This document shows positions 43,735-52,698 of a DNA stretch of 64,000 bases, piece after piece. This DNA comes from Acetobacterium woodii DSM 1030 (GTDB taxonomy: Bacteria > Bacillota > Clostridia > Eubacteriales > Eubacteriaceae). The stretch covers positions 3,647,732-3,711,731 of the forward strand of contig NC_016894.1 of NCBI RefSeq assembly GCF_000247605.1, in the 5' to 3' direction. The notes under the pieces are model-generated. The model saw nothing but the letters and a program-made list of their open reading frames with translations, ran no database searches and was not told where the DNA came from. Made by a program: the position numbers and the translations under genes. How positions within the stretch are numbered: position 1 is the first letter of the stretch; every line of letters begins with the position of its first letter.

Positions 43735-44814
43735 TTAAATGACGATTTTTATGTAATTTTTCCCATCCTTATTTTCGATTGCTAAACTTTTTGCATAAGC
43801 ATGAATGATCGCCAGCGATATCTGGTTTTCTTCCGCTTTTTCGAGCTCATAAGTTTCGCCTTCAAAACTTACCTGAATCGTAACTTCACCGCTCAAGTCC
43901 GAATACTCAATCAGCAACGAAACCGTCGCCTTAGGAAAAGCGCGAAGCAAGATCGCTAACACCAGTTCTTCACAAACTAACTGAACATTCATAATCTGAC
44001 GCTCAGTAAACATCTGTTTTTTGAGGAAATCCTCAATTTTGGCATTAAATTCGTATAAGTCAAACCCTTTGCCATCAGCAATATATTCAAAGGACGAAAT
44101 TTTTCTGATAAATGCCCGCGTCCTGGGTTTTTGCGGGTGATCAAAAATTTCTGTCGGGGTGCCATCTTCGTAGATTCCCTTTTCATCCATATAAAACACC
44201 CGACTGGAGACATCTCGGGCAAATTTCATTTCATGCGTGACAATCATCATCGTCATTCCCGTTGCCGCCAGTTTGCGAATCACCCCCAAGACCTCGCTGA
44301 CCATGGTCGGATCGAGTGCCGAAGTCGGTTCATCAAATAACACGATTTCCGGTTTCATTGCCAGTGTTCTGGCAATCGCCGCCCGTTGTTTCTGCCCCCC
44401 CGACAACTCGTCAGGAAAAGCCAGCGCTTTAGCACGAAGCCCCACCATTTCAAGATATTGCAACCCTTCGTCATAGGCCTGTTGGCGGGGAACTTTCAGC
44501 AAATTGACCGGTCCCAGCATCAAGTTTTCAATGATCATGAGGTGAGAAAATAAATTAAATGACTGGAAAACCATTCCCATTTTCTGACGCAGTCCCGAGA
44601 CATCAGCATTTTTAGCCGAAATGTTTTGTCCATCAATCACGATCTCGCCTTTTGTTGGCGTTTCAAGCAGGTTGATACAACGCAAAAAAGTTGATTTGCC
44701 GCAACCTGAAGGCCCTATGATCGAAATTACTTCGCCTTCTTTTATCTCGGTGCTGATATTTTCCAACACGCTTAGCTCCCCGAATTGCTTATATAAGCCG
44801 TTAATTGCGATCAT
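43735..44814 (-). CDS. Amino-acid ABC ATPase with RsbW-like C-terminal domain
   Basis: Protein of 359 residues. The first 245 are a GlnQ-type ATPase: Walker A GPSGCGKST, signature LSGGQKQR, Walker [15 protein letters not shown]-loop VTHEM. The last 110 resemble a histidine-kinase-like ATPase of the RsbW/SpoIIAB type: an N-box-like NVQLVCEELVLAILLRAF and a terminal strand pattern DGKNYIKIVI. The N-box Asn is replaced by Ala and no clear G-box is seen, so this tail is probably not an active kinase but a binding module. ATGA overlap with the permease fusion shows tight coupling. Inferred role: linking transporter activity to a partner-switching or two-domain signal. Confidence 0.88.
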   Translation of the reverse strand: MIAINGLYKQFGELSVLENISTEIKEGEVISIIGPSGCGKSTFLRCINLLETPTKGEIVIDGQNISAKNADVSGLRQKMGMVFQSFNLFSHLMIIENLMLGPVNLLKVPRQQAYDEGLQYLEMVGLRAKALAFPDELSGGQKQRAAIARTLAMKPEIVLFDEPTSALDPTMVSEVLGVIRKLAATGMTMMIVTHEMKFARDVSSRVFYMDEKGIYEDGTPTEIFDHPQKPRTRAFIRKISSFEYIADGKGFDLYEFNAKIEDFLKKQMFTERQIMNVQLVCEELVLAILLRAFPKATVSLLIEYSDLSGEVTIQVSFEGETYELEKAEENQISLAIIHAYAKSLAIENKDGKNYIKIVI

Positions 44815-47102
44815 TTCAGCACCTCCATCACACTATTTTCAGAATCAGTAATCCCTTTGACTACCCGTTTGCGACGTTTGGGATCAACCTGAACTTCGAC
44901 TTTTCCCAGTACAAAAATAAACAGATAAGTAATCACAAAATAGATAAAGGCTGTCACAAACAACGGAAAAAAGGCATCAAAGGTACGACTTCTGATGATA
45001 TCGGTCATTTTGGTTAAATCCTGAATGGCAATGTAGCCAACCACCGAGGTCATTTTTACCATACTGATAAATTCACCTTTAAAAATCGGCAGAATATGCC
45101 GGAGCGCCTGGGGCAAGGTGACCTTAAAAAAGCTGGATATCTTGGTAAACCCCAACGCATAAGCGGCTTCCAGTTGTCCTTTGTCGGTCGCATCGATGGC
45201 CGTCCTAAAAATCTCTGCCGAATAGGCCGCAAAGTTAATTGAAAAACCCACCACTGCAATAAGGATCGGATCAATATCCACCGCAGCAAAGATAATATAA
45301 TATAGAATCATCAGGTTTAAAACAATCGGAACCCCTTGAATCAGCCGAATATAAACAATAGCAAAGCCAGATACGATTTTAAACCGGGACTTTCGCATAG
45401 CGCAGATCAAAGCCCCTAAGATGCTGCCAAATAAAAGCGAGAGCAACGAAATGACAATCGTTGTCCAAAGTCCTTCTAAAACCAGCTTATACCGATCTTC
45501 AACAATAAAGGTTTTGTTAAAGCTCTCTTGTAATGAAGCAAAAAAGCCGCCAATAGCCGAAGTCTTCGCAGCTGTACTGCCGGTATAAGCTTTGTTTTGA
45601 ACAATCGCGACGGCACTATCTGCTTCTATCGGCGTCAGGAACCTGATTGACTCGGCTCTTTCGGGTGTGTAGGCCAAATAAAAGGCCAGATCAATCTTAC
45701 CTGAAGTAATACTGGGAATAATCGCCGAAAAATCCATCGCTTTAACGTCTAAATTCATCCCCAGTTGTGAAGCGAGTATTCTGGCCAGATCTACTTCCAG
45801 TCCGACCAATTCATTATCTTTATAATAGGAATAGGGATAGTCATCCCCCAAAACCCCAGCCACAAGCGTGCCATTTCCGCCCGTCAGTGTTACCGGGGTC
45901 AAAACCTTTGCGGTCTCATCGCTGCCCATCCATTTTTCAGTTAAGGCCGTCAATGAACCATCGGCAATCATACGCTTCACTACCACATCGAGTTTATCAC
46001 CCAGTTCGGTATTTGTTTTGCTCACTCCAATCGAAGCTGAATTATCGGCATAAGGAGGTAACGCAATCAAATCCGGATTTTGTTCAACAATCTCCGCCAC
46101 CTTGGACTGACTGGTCAGAAAGGCATCAATTTTATTTGATTTCAAAGCTTCCAGCATTGCTGAAGAATCGTTATATTCATATTCATCAGCACTATAAAGC
46201 GGCCGAAAGTTATCGATATAGACCATGCCGGTAATGAAACCGACCCGTTTTCCGTTGAGCTCATCGTTCGATGTAATCGTACCTGCGGTCGTTTCGGCAT
46301 TTCCGGCATACATCGTTTTTCGGATCATCACACTATTGTGAAGTACCACATAAGCATCACTATAAAGCACTTCCTGTCCCCGTTCATCGGTTTTAAAAAA
46401 GTCCGAGATGATGATATCCCCTTTACCGCTTTGCAAGGCTGGAATCATTGCCGAATAATCCATCGTGATAATTTCATAATCAATGTTGGCATAATTGGCA
46501 AACCGCTTTATAAACTCAATATCATAACCAGTCAATACGCCATTTTCATAATAATTCATCGGTTCGGTCATGCCATTGGTAATAATCGTCAGTTTTTTTT
46601 CCGGATTTTGTGGTTTCGGGATATCCGGCATCACTCCGCCGATGTTATCAATCCAGCGGGTAACCATTTCGTCGGCTGTACCATCGGCATGAAGTTGCTT
46701 AATAAAAGCATTGATCTGATCGTTCAGATCAGTACTATTTAGCCTCACCACCGTAGCGATTTCAATATTCCCTAGTTGATCAGGTAATTTAACCAAATCC
46801 GGGTTACTCAGGAGAATTCGGTCAACTCCGGAGCTGTCATAAATAGCCGCTGTCGCCTTGCCGCTTTTGAGAGCCGCCACGCCGTCAATAAACTGGGTGA
46901 AATAAGAAATTTCGGCTTTAGGCATATACTCTTTAGCCACTTCTTCCGGCGGCGTTCCTTCAGGAACACCGATAATATAACCAGCCTGATTTAAATCGCT
47001 GGCGCTGCTGATTTTTGCTTCGTCCGCAGCTGAACAACCACCAATCAAAAACATCACCGCAATCGCTAATAGTAGTGTTAAAATTCGTTTTTTATTTAGC
47101 AT
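44811..47102 (-). CDS. Lipoprotein with lobe-permuted tandem substrate-binding domains fused to ABC permease
   Basis: Protein of 763 residues. After a lipobox (IGGC, Cys23) the SBP family 3 half-domains run lobe 2 (about 35-152), lobe 1 (about 167-262; NGMTEPMNYYENGVLTGYDI), lobe 2 (about 275-400; GKRVGFITG, DGSLTALTEKWMG), lobe 1 (about 408-505; DDYPYSYYKDNELVGLEVDL). A HisM-type permease follows (about 540-745; EAAYALGFTKISSFFKVTLPQ is the ATPase contact). A normal SBP reads lobe 1 then lobe 2. GGAGG lies 6 nt before the ATG, which overlaps the previous gene by 11 nt. Probably a receptor-like importer for amino-acid or peptide ligands, partnered by the ATPase downstream. Confidence 0.88.
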   Translation of the reverse strand: MLNKKRILTLLLAIAVMFLIGGCSAADEAKISSASDLNQAGYIIGVPEGTPPEEVAKEYMPKAEISYFTQFIDGVAALKSGKATAAIYDSSGVDRILLSNPDLVKLPDQLGNIEIATVVRLNSTDLNDQINAFIKQLHADGTADEMVTRWIDNIGGVMPDIPKPQNPEKKLTIITNGMTEPMNYYENGVLTGYDIEFIKRFANYANIDYEIITMDYSAMIPALQSGKGDIIISDFFKTDERGQEVLYSDAYVVLHNSVMIRKTMYAGNAETTAGTITSNDELNGKRVGFITGMVYIDNFRPLYSADEYEYNDSSAMLEALKSNKIDAFLTSQSKVAEIVEQNPDLIALPPYADNSASIGVSKTNTELGDKLDVVVKRMIADGSLTALTEKWMGSDETAKVLTPVTLTGGNGTLVAGVLGDDYPYSYYKDNELVGLEVDLARILASQLGMNLDVKAMDFSAIIPSITSGKIDLAFYLAYTPERAESIRFLTPIEADSAVAIVQNKAYTGSTAAKTSAIGGFFASLQESFNKTFIVEDRYKLVLEGLWTTIVISLLSLLFGSILGALICAMRKSRFKIVSGFAIVYIRLIQGVPIVLNLMILYYIIFAAVDIDPILIAVVGFSINFAAYSAEIFRTAIDATDKGQLEAAYALGFTKISSFFKVTLPQALRHILPIFKGEFISMVKMTSVVGYIAIQDLTKMTDIIRSRTFDAFFPLFVTAFIYFVITYLFIFVLGKVEVQVDPKRRKRVVKGITDSENSVMEVLK

Positions 47103-47919
47103 TGTCAGCCTCCTCCAGGCGGTCTTTTTTCACCACAAATACCTGTGGATTAGGAAAATAGCCTTTTGTAAATTCGACCCGCTGAGCTCTTTCGGGCGTA
47201 TTATACATAGCGGCGATCACATCACTTTTACCGGACTGAAGACTGTCTATCATGGCTGCAAAATCCATATCCTGATATTCAGTTCGCATGCCCAGTTCAA
47301 AAGCGATTCGGTCCATCAATTCCACATTCATGCCGGTGATTTTGCCGTCTTTCACAAAACAACGCGGTTCGGTCAACGCTGTTACGGCAACATTCAATAC
47401 TGGGCCGCTGGTATTTTTAGGAACATCGATGATTTCATAATCCTCACCCGTTTCTGGAAACCAGTGGGCGATGATTTCGTCCATGGTGCCATCACTTAAA
47501 AAGCGGTTTAGAACGGTATTGATTTTTTGATTCAACTCGGTGTTTTCTTTATTCAGAGCCATCGCCGTTACCTCCTCGGTTAAGGGGTCCGGTAAAATGA
47601 CAACTTGATCATTATTCTTCAGATAGTTTTTTGCCGATGCATAATCCATAATGGCATAGTCAACTTTTCCCGCCATCAATGCCGCCGACTCATCCACATA
47701 ATCATTGAAACGGCTGATTTTCGCATCGGGATATTTTTCCGGGGCCATAATCTCACTGACTGTGCCAATCATCGTTCCGATCTTCGCCGTTTCAACCGAT
47801 GGCAACGTCGTTGCCGTCTGGCTGCATCCGGTCAGTGCTACTAAAATAAGTGCCATGGTACTTACAATCGCTTTTTTCATGAATGGCTTCCAACTCTTGT
47901 CATATAATTTTCCGTTCAT
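47092..47919 (-). CDS. Lobe-permuted substrate-binding lipoprotein
   Basis: Protein of 275 residues from the ATG at 47919, which has GGAGAG upstream; an in-frame ATG at 47967 would overlap the peptide gene. The signal ends in a lipobox ALTGC. The mature part reads lobe 2 first (about 40-150; IGTMIGTVSEIMAP, DGTMDEIIAHWFPE) then lobe 1 (about 165-265; TEPRCFVKDGKITGMNVELM, TPERAQRVEFTKGYF). This is the reverse of the classical order seen at 1.7-2.5 kb. It lies between the double-glycine peptide and the fused importer, so binding of that peptide or a related amino acid is an attractive inference. Confidence 0.86.
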   Translation of the reverse strand: MNGKLYDKSWKPFMKKAIVSTMALILVALTGCSQTATTLPSVETAKIGTMIGTVSEIMAPEKYPDAKISRFNDYVDESAALMAGKVDYAIMDYASAKNYLKNNDQVVILPDPLTEEVTAMALNKENTELNQKINTVLNRFLSDGTMDEIIAHWFPETGEDYEIIDVPKNTSGPVLNVAVTALTEPRCFVKDGKITGMNVELMDRIAFELGMRTEYQDMDFAAMIDSLQSGKSDVIAAMYNTPERAQRVEFTKGYFPNPQVFVVKKDRLEEADNAK

Positions 47920-47957
47920 TTCTCTCCGCTCTTCCACAGTTTTATTGCGATTTTCCT

Positions 47958-48146
47958 TCATAAACAATTGGTAGTCATGTCACTACCATACTGGCAGTCT
48001 CCACATGGTGGCTCTGTCATATTTTTATAGGGACACTCCTGCTGACAAATCGACCCAATAAGTAAACTTCGCTCCATACCACCGGTTATCTTTTCTAAAT
48101 CTTCATCCGCCAGTCCAACTACTTTTGTTGCTAATTTGTCGTTCAT
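47958..48146 (-). CDS. Double-glycine leader peptide, Cys-rich (putative RiPP or signal peptide precursor)
   Basis: Precursor-like peptide of 62 residues. The leader KVVGLADEDLEKITGG (about 8-23) has the pattern (L/A)DEDLEK..GG cleaved by C39-peptidase exporters. The predicted 39-residue core has five cysteines (SICQQEC, EPPCGDCQYG, TTNCL). An excellent ribosome site AGAAGGAGA precedes the ATG. It heads the cluster of permuted binding proteins and importer. No C39 exporter, LanM or radical SAM enzyme is in the window. It could be a bacteriocin, a quorum signal, or a modified peptide; the neighbouring importer favours a sensed signal. Confidence 0.78.
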   Translation of the reverse strand: MNDKLATKVVGLADEDLEKITGGMERSLLIGSICQQECPYKNMTEPPCGDCQYGSDMTTNCL

Positions 48147-48162
48147 TTTTTCTCCTTCTTTA

Positions 48163-48265
48163 GTTTAGCTTTTAGGCAATTACGAAATCGTTTGTGGAAA
48201 CTGCGCCTAAAGCAACTGTTGCTCGATGTTTTTTAATTTTGCAATTGCTTATGGTTTAGCTTTAG
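48163..48265 (-). repeat. MITE-like foldback element, family 2, shortened copy
   Basis: A shortened copy (about 48175-48252), in reverse orientation, of the element at 19.1 kb. It keeps one half of that element plus both ends, and is flanked by GTTTAGCTTT (48163-48172 and 48254-48263). About 70 positions align with the other copy; I count 12 differences and all are transitions. It sits in the leader of the peptide operon, just upstream of its ribosome site. Confidence 0.75.
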
Positions 48266-48768
48266 TTTTTTTGAGATTATTTTATCATTTAATCAATCAT
48301 AAATAAATCACCGTTATCAATTTTTCCCGAATTTACTACCATTAGATTTTATTTCAAGTACCTGCTCACAACAAAACCAAAGCCAGGTACGTGTCGTTAC
48401 CTGGCGTCTCCATCGACTTTTAAAAATTAAATTAGAACCTTCATTTTTAGTTAATAATGATTAACATCGCCATTCATATAGGTTACCGTCTGACAATCAT
48501 CTTTAAATCATCACCGTTATAACGCTGCTAATATGATCTTTATCCCCGGATACGTTTTATTTGAGATCTATTCTTTCGATCAATCTCAAAAATCTTTATG
48601 AATGATTAATTTTATCATTTATATTGAAAATAAAAAATCACCCGAGGGTGATTTTTTAACAATAAAATTTTATTTTGTAACATCGATTAAGTATTTTTGA
48701 TAACCTTGTCCAACCGTTAGTTTATCCTTTATTGCAACCACCAAATTAATACGCAACTAAATTATTAC
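48266..48768. other. Non-coding stretch with hairpins between divergent operons
   Basis: No credible gene. A perfect 8 bp hairpin GCCAGGTA / TACCTGGC with 8 nt loop lies at 48382-48405. A strong terminator-like stem AAAAAATCACCC / GGGTGATTTTTT with a 2 nt centre lies at 48632-48657, which can work in both directions. Their presence suggests a short RNA or long leader here, but no promoter was found with confidence. No riboswitch class was recognised. Confidence 0.5.
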
Positions 48769-48797
48769 TTGATTCTCGCGATTGAGATTGATATAAT
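48769..48797 (+). promoter_or_regulatory. Promoter of the second MalT-like gene
   Basis: TTGATT (48769-48774), 17 nt spacer and perfect TATAAT (48792-48797). Transcription should start near 48804, leaving a short leader before GAAAGGG and the GTG start. Confidence 0.8.
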
Positions 48798-48826
48798 ACT
48801 CAAAAATTACAGAAAGGGTTTTTATC

Positions 48827-51394
48827 GTGGGGATTAACTTTTTAAATGATAAATTCAGGTGTCCGCCACTACCTGATATCTGCGTATCTCGGCGAGAACT
48901 TTTCAAGCATTACAATAAAGCCGCTAAAACCCGTCTAGCAGCGGTTTGCGCCCCTGCCGGCTACGGCAAAACAGTCTCTGTATTGCTCTGGGCTAAAATG
49001 ACAAAACAAAAAGTTGTTTGGATTGGACTGGATAAATATGATAATGCTCTTGCTTCATTTTATAATCTTTTTTGCACCGGCATTATTTCAACCCAGCCTG
49101 ACAATTATCATATGCAAAATGTGCTGTTAAGCAATACTTTCAACGCCACCCCCGTCGACCATACCATCAACCTGCTATCAAAGTATGCTCACAGCGAAAA
49201 TTCCTATACCCTTATTCTTGATGATTTTCACACCATCACCAATCCTGAAATTATCGAAACGCTCCCCTATATTTTAACCCGATTGCCTTATTCCTTTACG
49301 ACTCTGATTCTCAGCCGCGGCCAAATTTTTGACAATTTAATTGACTTTATCAAAAAACGAAATGCTGAACTCATCACAACCGAACAGCTGGCCTTTTCCG
49401 CCACTGAAATCCAAAAATATTACCGTCACTTTGATTACCAACTGAATCAGGAACAAGCCCAGATGATCCTAAAAAAAACCGATGGTTGGGCCATTGGCAT
49501 TGTGGCCCTCTCAGTCTCTAATCCGCTTGAAAAAATTCTAACCAATGATCAGTTTATCAATGATTACATCACCTGTAATATCTGGAATAAATGGAGCCCT
49601 GAATTTCAGCAAACCATGCTTGTCACCGCTGTTCCCGATGAGTTGGATCCAGAGTTTTTTGGGTTCCTCACCGGTCAAACAAAACCAGCTGAGATTTTGG
49701 AACAGCTGATCCATCAAAATGCCTTTATTATTCGCACCCCCAAGAACACCTATCGCTATTATCACTTTTTTTTAGCTTTTTTACGAACGAAGCTTGCCGA
49801 ACATCCGCATATCGATGTTCGTTCTCTTAATCTCATGACGGCTGATCATTACTTTGAGCGACAGGATTTTTTTTCGGCTCTGGATTACTATATCCGTGCC
49901 GAACACCTTGATGGTATCAATCGATCTTTTTATCTGTTAAATACCCTCTTTATGGATTACAGTGTTGCCGAATGGCTCTATCAGTTTACTAATCTTGTCC
50001 AGGATCACCTGTCCGAAGACGTGATTCAAAACGATCCCCCCCTGCTGGTTGAATACGCCTGGGCGAATTTTCTAAACGGAAATGCCGAAGCCACCCTACG
50101 TTATATTGATCGAATCAATGCCTGCCTTACCGAAGCCGAACATTTAGCTACTATTCGTGAAAGCAACTTGCTTGGCAGTATCAGTATAATTCGCTTTGCC
50201 GATTTTCGCCAAGATATCTGGACTTACGCAATGGACTTTTCTAAGTTAGCTCACCTCTTGCCTGAAGACCATGCCGTTAAACTGTATTCTCCTTCAATCA
50301 CCCAGAATTTTCCCATCATGCATCGTTCCATCTTTGATTGCCTCGAAATTATCCCCGACCTGGATAATCGATTGCAGTTAATCAAAGATGCCTTTGGCCT
50401 GTTCTTTCCCCAGGACGTCGACCTTTTTTGCCTTTGCGTCAAGGCTGGTCTTTATTATGAACTCAACAACCTTGAAAGTGCCTATAAAACCATTGGATTG
50501 ACGCAAAAATTACTTAAAAAAGACACGCGCTTTGAAATGCAGTTCTGTGTATCAATGATCTTGTCTTTGATATTAAATGCGATGGATAAAAAATGTGCCT
50601 CCGAAAGTACGCGCAAAAATTTCAGTCTGCAAATTCAAACCACCAATGGCCAATACCTCTATCCTAATTTTAGCGCTATTGATATTAAACAACGGCTCTG
50701 GGATGCTGATCGCAACGCCGCTCAGCTTTGGCTTGAGGAATCATTTGTCACTATTGATCAACCGCTTCGTTTTTATAAAATATATCAATATTTTACTACC
50801 GCCCGGGCTTACATTGTTCTCTCAAAAAAGGCTGAGGCACAAAAGCTACTTAAGCAGCTTAAGAAACTGAGTGCCGATTACCACCGTCCTCTTGACCTCG
50901 CCGAAACCAATATCTTAAAAGCGATACTGGAATGGAGCACGGGATCGAAAAAAATGGCTCTCCAAACCCTTGAAGACGTTTTGATTGCACTTCAACCTTA
51001 CCGAGCGATTCGAATTATTGCTGAAGAAGGTGCTTCGGTCCTACCGATCCTAAAAAAACTTACCACAAAAACCAGTCAGCCAGATTATCAGGGCCCTCTG
51101 GAGCCGCATTATCTGAAACAGGTCTACTTGTGTGCCTATCAAGTTTCAAAAAAACATCTCGGTATTACCGCTCACCTCAATGAACAATCCGTTAAACTTT
51201 CAAAACAACAAAAATATATCCTGGCTTTGTTAGTCGAAGGATATAGTCCTGCCGAAATTGTGAATCTAACCGGGAGAACCATCAACACCGTCAAATCACA
51301 TATAAAGATACTCTATCTAAAACTTGATGTCCACAACGCCGCCGATGCCGTTTTAAAAGCCCAACAATTAGGGCTTCTCGAATCATTGATTTAG
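48827..51394 (+). CDS. MalT-like LuxR family ATP-dependent regulator (LAL type)
   Basis: Regulator of 855 residues. The NTPase P-loop APAGYGKT lies at 42-49, with YTLILDDFH as Walker B. A helical repeat region follows, and the C-terminal LuxR HTH covers about 792-850 (KLSKQQKYILALLVEGYSPA, TINTVKSHIKILYLKL). The start is a GTG with GAAAGGG upstream. It is divergent from the peptide/importer cluster and adjacent to the partner-switching operon, so it is a candidate activator of either. It shares layout with the protein at 10.5-13.0 kb but little recognisable sequence. Confidence 0.93.
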   Translation: MGINFLNDKFRCPPLPDICVSRRELFKHYNKAAKTRLAAVCAPAGYGKTVSVLLWAKMTKQKVVWIGLDKYDNALASFYNLFCTGIISTQPDNYHMQNVLLSNTFNATPVDHTINLLSKYAHSENSYTLILDDFHTITNPEIIETLPYILTRLPYSFTTLILSRGQIFDNLIDFIKKRNAELITTEQLAFSATEIQKYYRHFDYQLNQEQAQMILKKTDGWAIGIVALSVSNPLEKILTNDQFINDYITCNIWNKWSPEFQQTMLVTAVPDELDPEFFGFLTGQTKPAEILEQLIHQNAFIIRTPKNTYRYYHFFLAFLRTKLAEHPHIDVRSLNLMTADHYFERQDFFSALDYYIRAEHLDGINRSFYLLNTLFMDYSVAEWLYQFTNLVQDHLSEDVIQNDPPLLVEYAWANFLNGNAEATLRYIDRINACLTEAEHLATIRESNLLGSISIIRFADFRQDIWTYAMDFSKLAHLLPEDHAVKLYSPSITQNFPIMHRSIFDCLEIIPDLDNRLQLIKDAFGLFFPQDVDLFCLCVKAGLYYELNNLESAYKTIGLTQKLLKKDTRFEMQFCVSMILSLILNAMDKKCASESTRKNFSLQIQTTNGQYLYPNFSAIDIKQRLWDADRNAAQLWLEESFVTIDQPLRFYKIYQYFTTARAYIVLSKKAEAQKLLKQLKKLSADYHRPLDLAETNILKAILEWSTGSKKMALQTLEDVLIALQPYRAIRIIAEEGASVLPILKKLTTKTSQPDYQGPLEPHYLKQVYLCAYQVSKKHLGITAHLNEQSVKLSKQQKYILALLVEGYSPAEIVNLTGRTINTVKSHIKILYLKLDVHNAADAVLKAQQLGLLESLI

Positions 51395-51474
51395 AAAAAA
51401 CTTTTGTCCGAAAAACAATTTTTTCACCTTTAACAAAACCACTTATTTTAATAAGTCATCAGCAATTAAAAAAT

Positions 51475-51703
51475 CCTTATTCCAGTTAGGATAAGGATTG
51501 AGGTTGTCGATAAACGACCGTACCAACCAATTGTTAATCTGTTGTATGCACGCAATTCGTACAGTTGCAATCAAAGCTTTAGCTGAAGATAACCTTTTCG
51601 CGGCAACTGTTCGCCTTGAGGCACACAACATGATCGAACAATTGTCGGTACTACGTTATCTTTTTTGACAGTCTGAACCCTTATTCCGGTTAGGATAAGG
51701 ATT
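51475..51703 (-). repeat. Terminator-inserted foldback element, family 1, copy B
   Basis: The 179 bp element (51500-51678) is flanked by a 25 bp direct repeat (51475-51499 and 51679-51703, 24 of 25 identical). The right repeat contains the last codons and stop of the RsbW-like gene; the left repeat is followed on the minus strand by T6. So the element entered that gene's terminator hairpin and duplicated it. Two stem positions differ from copy A in a compensating way (ACAGTTGC/GCAACTGT versus ACAGTTAC/GTAACTGT, and TGTATGC versus TGCATGC with its partner). Nothing else is seen in 51395-51689. Confidence 0.88.
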
Positions 51704-52100
51704 TTTTGATTGTCAGAATATTTTTATTTTTTTCAAAGCGATAGTCCACCTCATCCATGCTCTTTTTAACCATCAACACCCCCAGGCCTCCGATTTCCCG
51801 TTCTTCTGCCGTCAAGGTGATATCCGGTTCCGGATTATCAAGCGGATTAAAGGGATTCCCCTGATCAATAAACTGAATCTCTACCAGCGGCGGATCGCCA
51901 TAGGAATCAAATTGAATAATAACATTACCATCATCCGGCGTATAAGCATAATGAGCAATGTTTACATAAATTTCCTCCACCGCAAGATCAATCTGAAATA
52001 TCATTTTCATACTGGCTCCCGCGGTCTCCAATTCGGTATCAATAAACTCCAGTACCTTAGGCAGGTTATCCGTCGAGGCGTTAACAGTCAATTTTTTCAT
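51690..52100 (-). CDS. RsbW/SpoIIAB-like anti-sigma factor kinase
   Basis: Serine kinase-type ATPase of 136 residues. The N-box VEEIYVNIAHYAY, the DQGNPFNPL segment and the G-box GGLGVLMVKKSMDEVDY are intact, so ATP binding is likely. Such proteins bind a sigma factor or other target and phosphorylate a STAS antagonist; the SpoIIE-type phosphatase in the same operon would reverse that. No STAS gene or sigma factor lies in the window. It is the last gene of the operon and its 3' end was duplicated by a foldback insertion. AAGGAG precedes the ATG. Confidence 0.9.
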   Translation of the reverse strand: MKKLTVNASTDNLPKVLEFIDTELETAGASMKMIFQIDLAVEEIYVNIAHYAYTPDDGNVIIQFDSYGDPPLVEIQFIDQGNPFNPLDNPEPDITLTAEEREIGGLGVLMVKKSMDEVDYRFEKNKNILTIKKSLS

Positions 52101-52101
52101 T

Positions 52102-52698
52102 TCACTGGTCTCCTTTACTGTTGGTCAACAAATCTATCGAGACACCCATCACATCAATCGTTTTAATCGAATGAAATCCAAGTCTCTCATAAAAGTTCTG
52201 ATTGTCTTTTATGTTGCTGTTTTCTAAATAAATGGGGCAGTCGCTGAACTTTCTCATATCATATTCCATCAGTGCCCGGCCTGCACCTTTAGCCACGGAA
52301 CCAAGCATAAATATATAATGATGCTCTTTATTATAATGATACCGCTCGGTAATTAAGGTTTCATTTTCCAGTCTGATCAGGCTACTAATCTGAATCTTCA
52401 GCAGAAATTTTAACACGGTTCCCAGCATGCCACTGGCAAGAATTGAACGTAAGCTAAAAAACGGCATTCCCTTTCGATTCCAAATCGAAGCTCCAACAAT
52501 TTTATTTTCATTCAAGGCGATATGAATTTCACCATTACGCTGATAATACTTAACCATCAATTTAATATATCGCCTTAGATCTTTCTCTTTATGAAAAATC
52601 GCATTGTATAATGGATCATCTTTAAATGCTTTACATAAGATATCCGCTGCTTCTTCAATATTATTTTTGTCCAGTTTACCGTCTTGTATTGTTATCAT
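52102..52698 (-). CDS. GNAT family N-acetyltransferase
   Basis: Acetyltransferase of 198 residues with GNAT features: an N-terminal helix pair, the sheet ALNENKIVGASIWN, an acetyl-CoA loop that is rather weak (LGSVAKGAGRALM) and a terminal NFYERLGFHSIK motif typical of the family. The gene overlaps its upstream neighbour by 4 nt (ATGA). Substrate unknown. Its place between a phosphatase and an anti-sigma kinase suggests a role tied to that signalling. Confidence 0.85.
   Translation of the reverse strand: MITIQDGKLDKNNIEEAADILCKAFKDDPLYNAIFHKEKDLRRYIKLMVKYYQRNGEIHIALNENKIVGASIWNRKGMPFFSLRSILASGMLGTVLKFLLKIQISSLIRLENETLITERYHYNKEHHYIFMLGSVAKGAGRALMEYDMRKFSDCPIYLENSNIKDNQNFYERLGFHSIKTIDVMGVSIDLLTNSKGDQ

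Noticed and set aside
45767-46234. A 155-codon plus-strand frame
   Set aside because: Antisense of the fused binding-protein/permease gene, with no ribosome site or family match.
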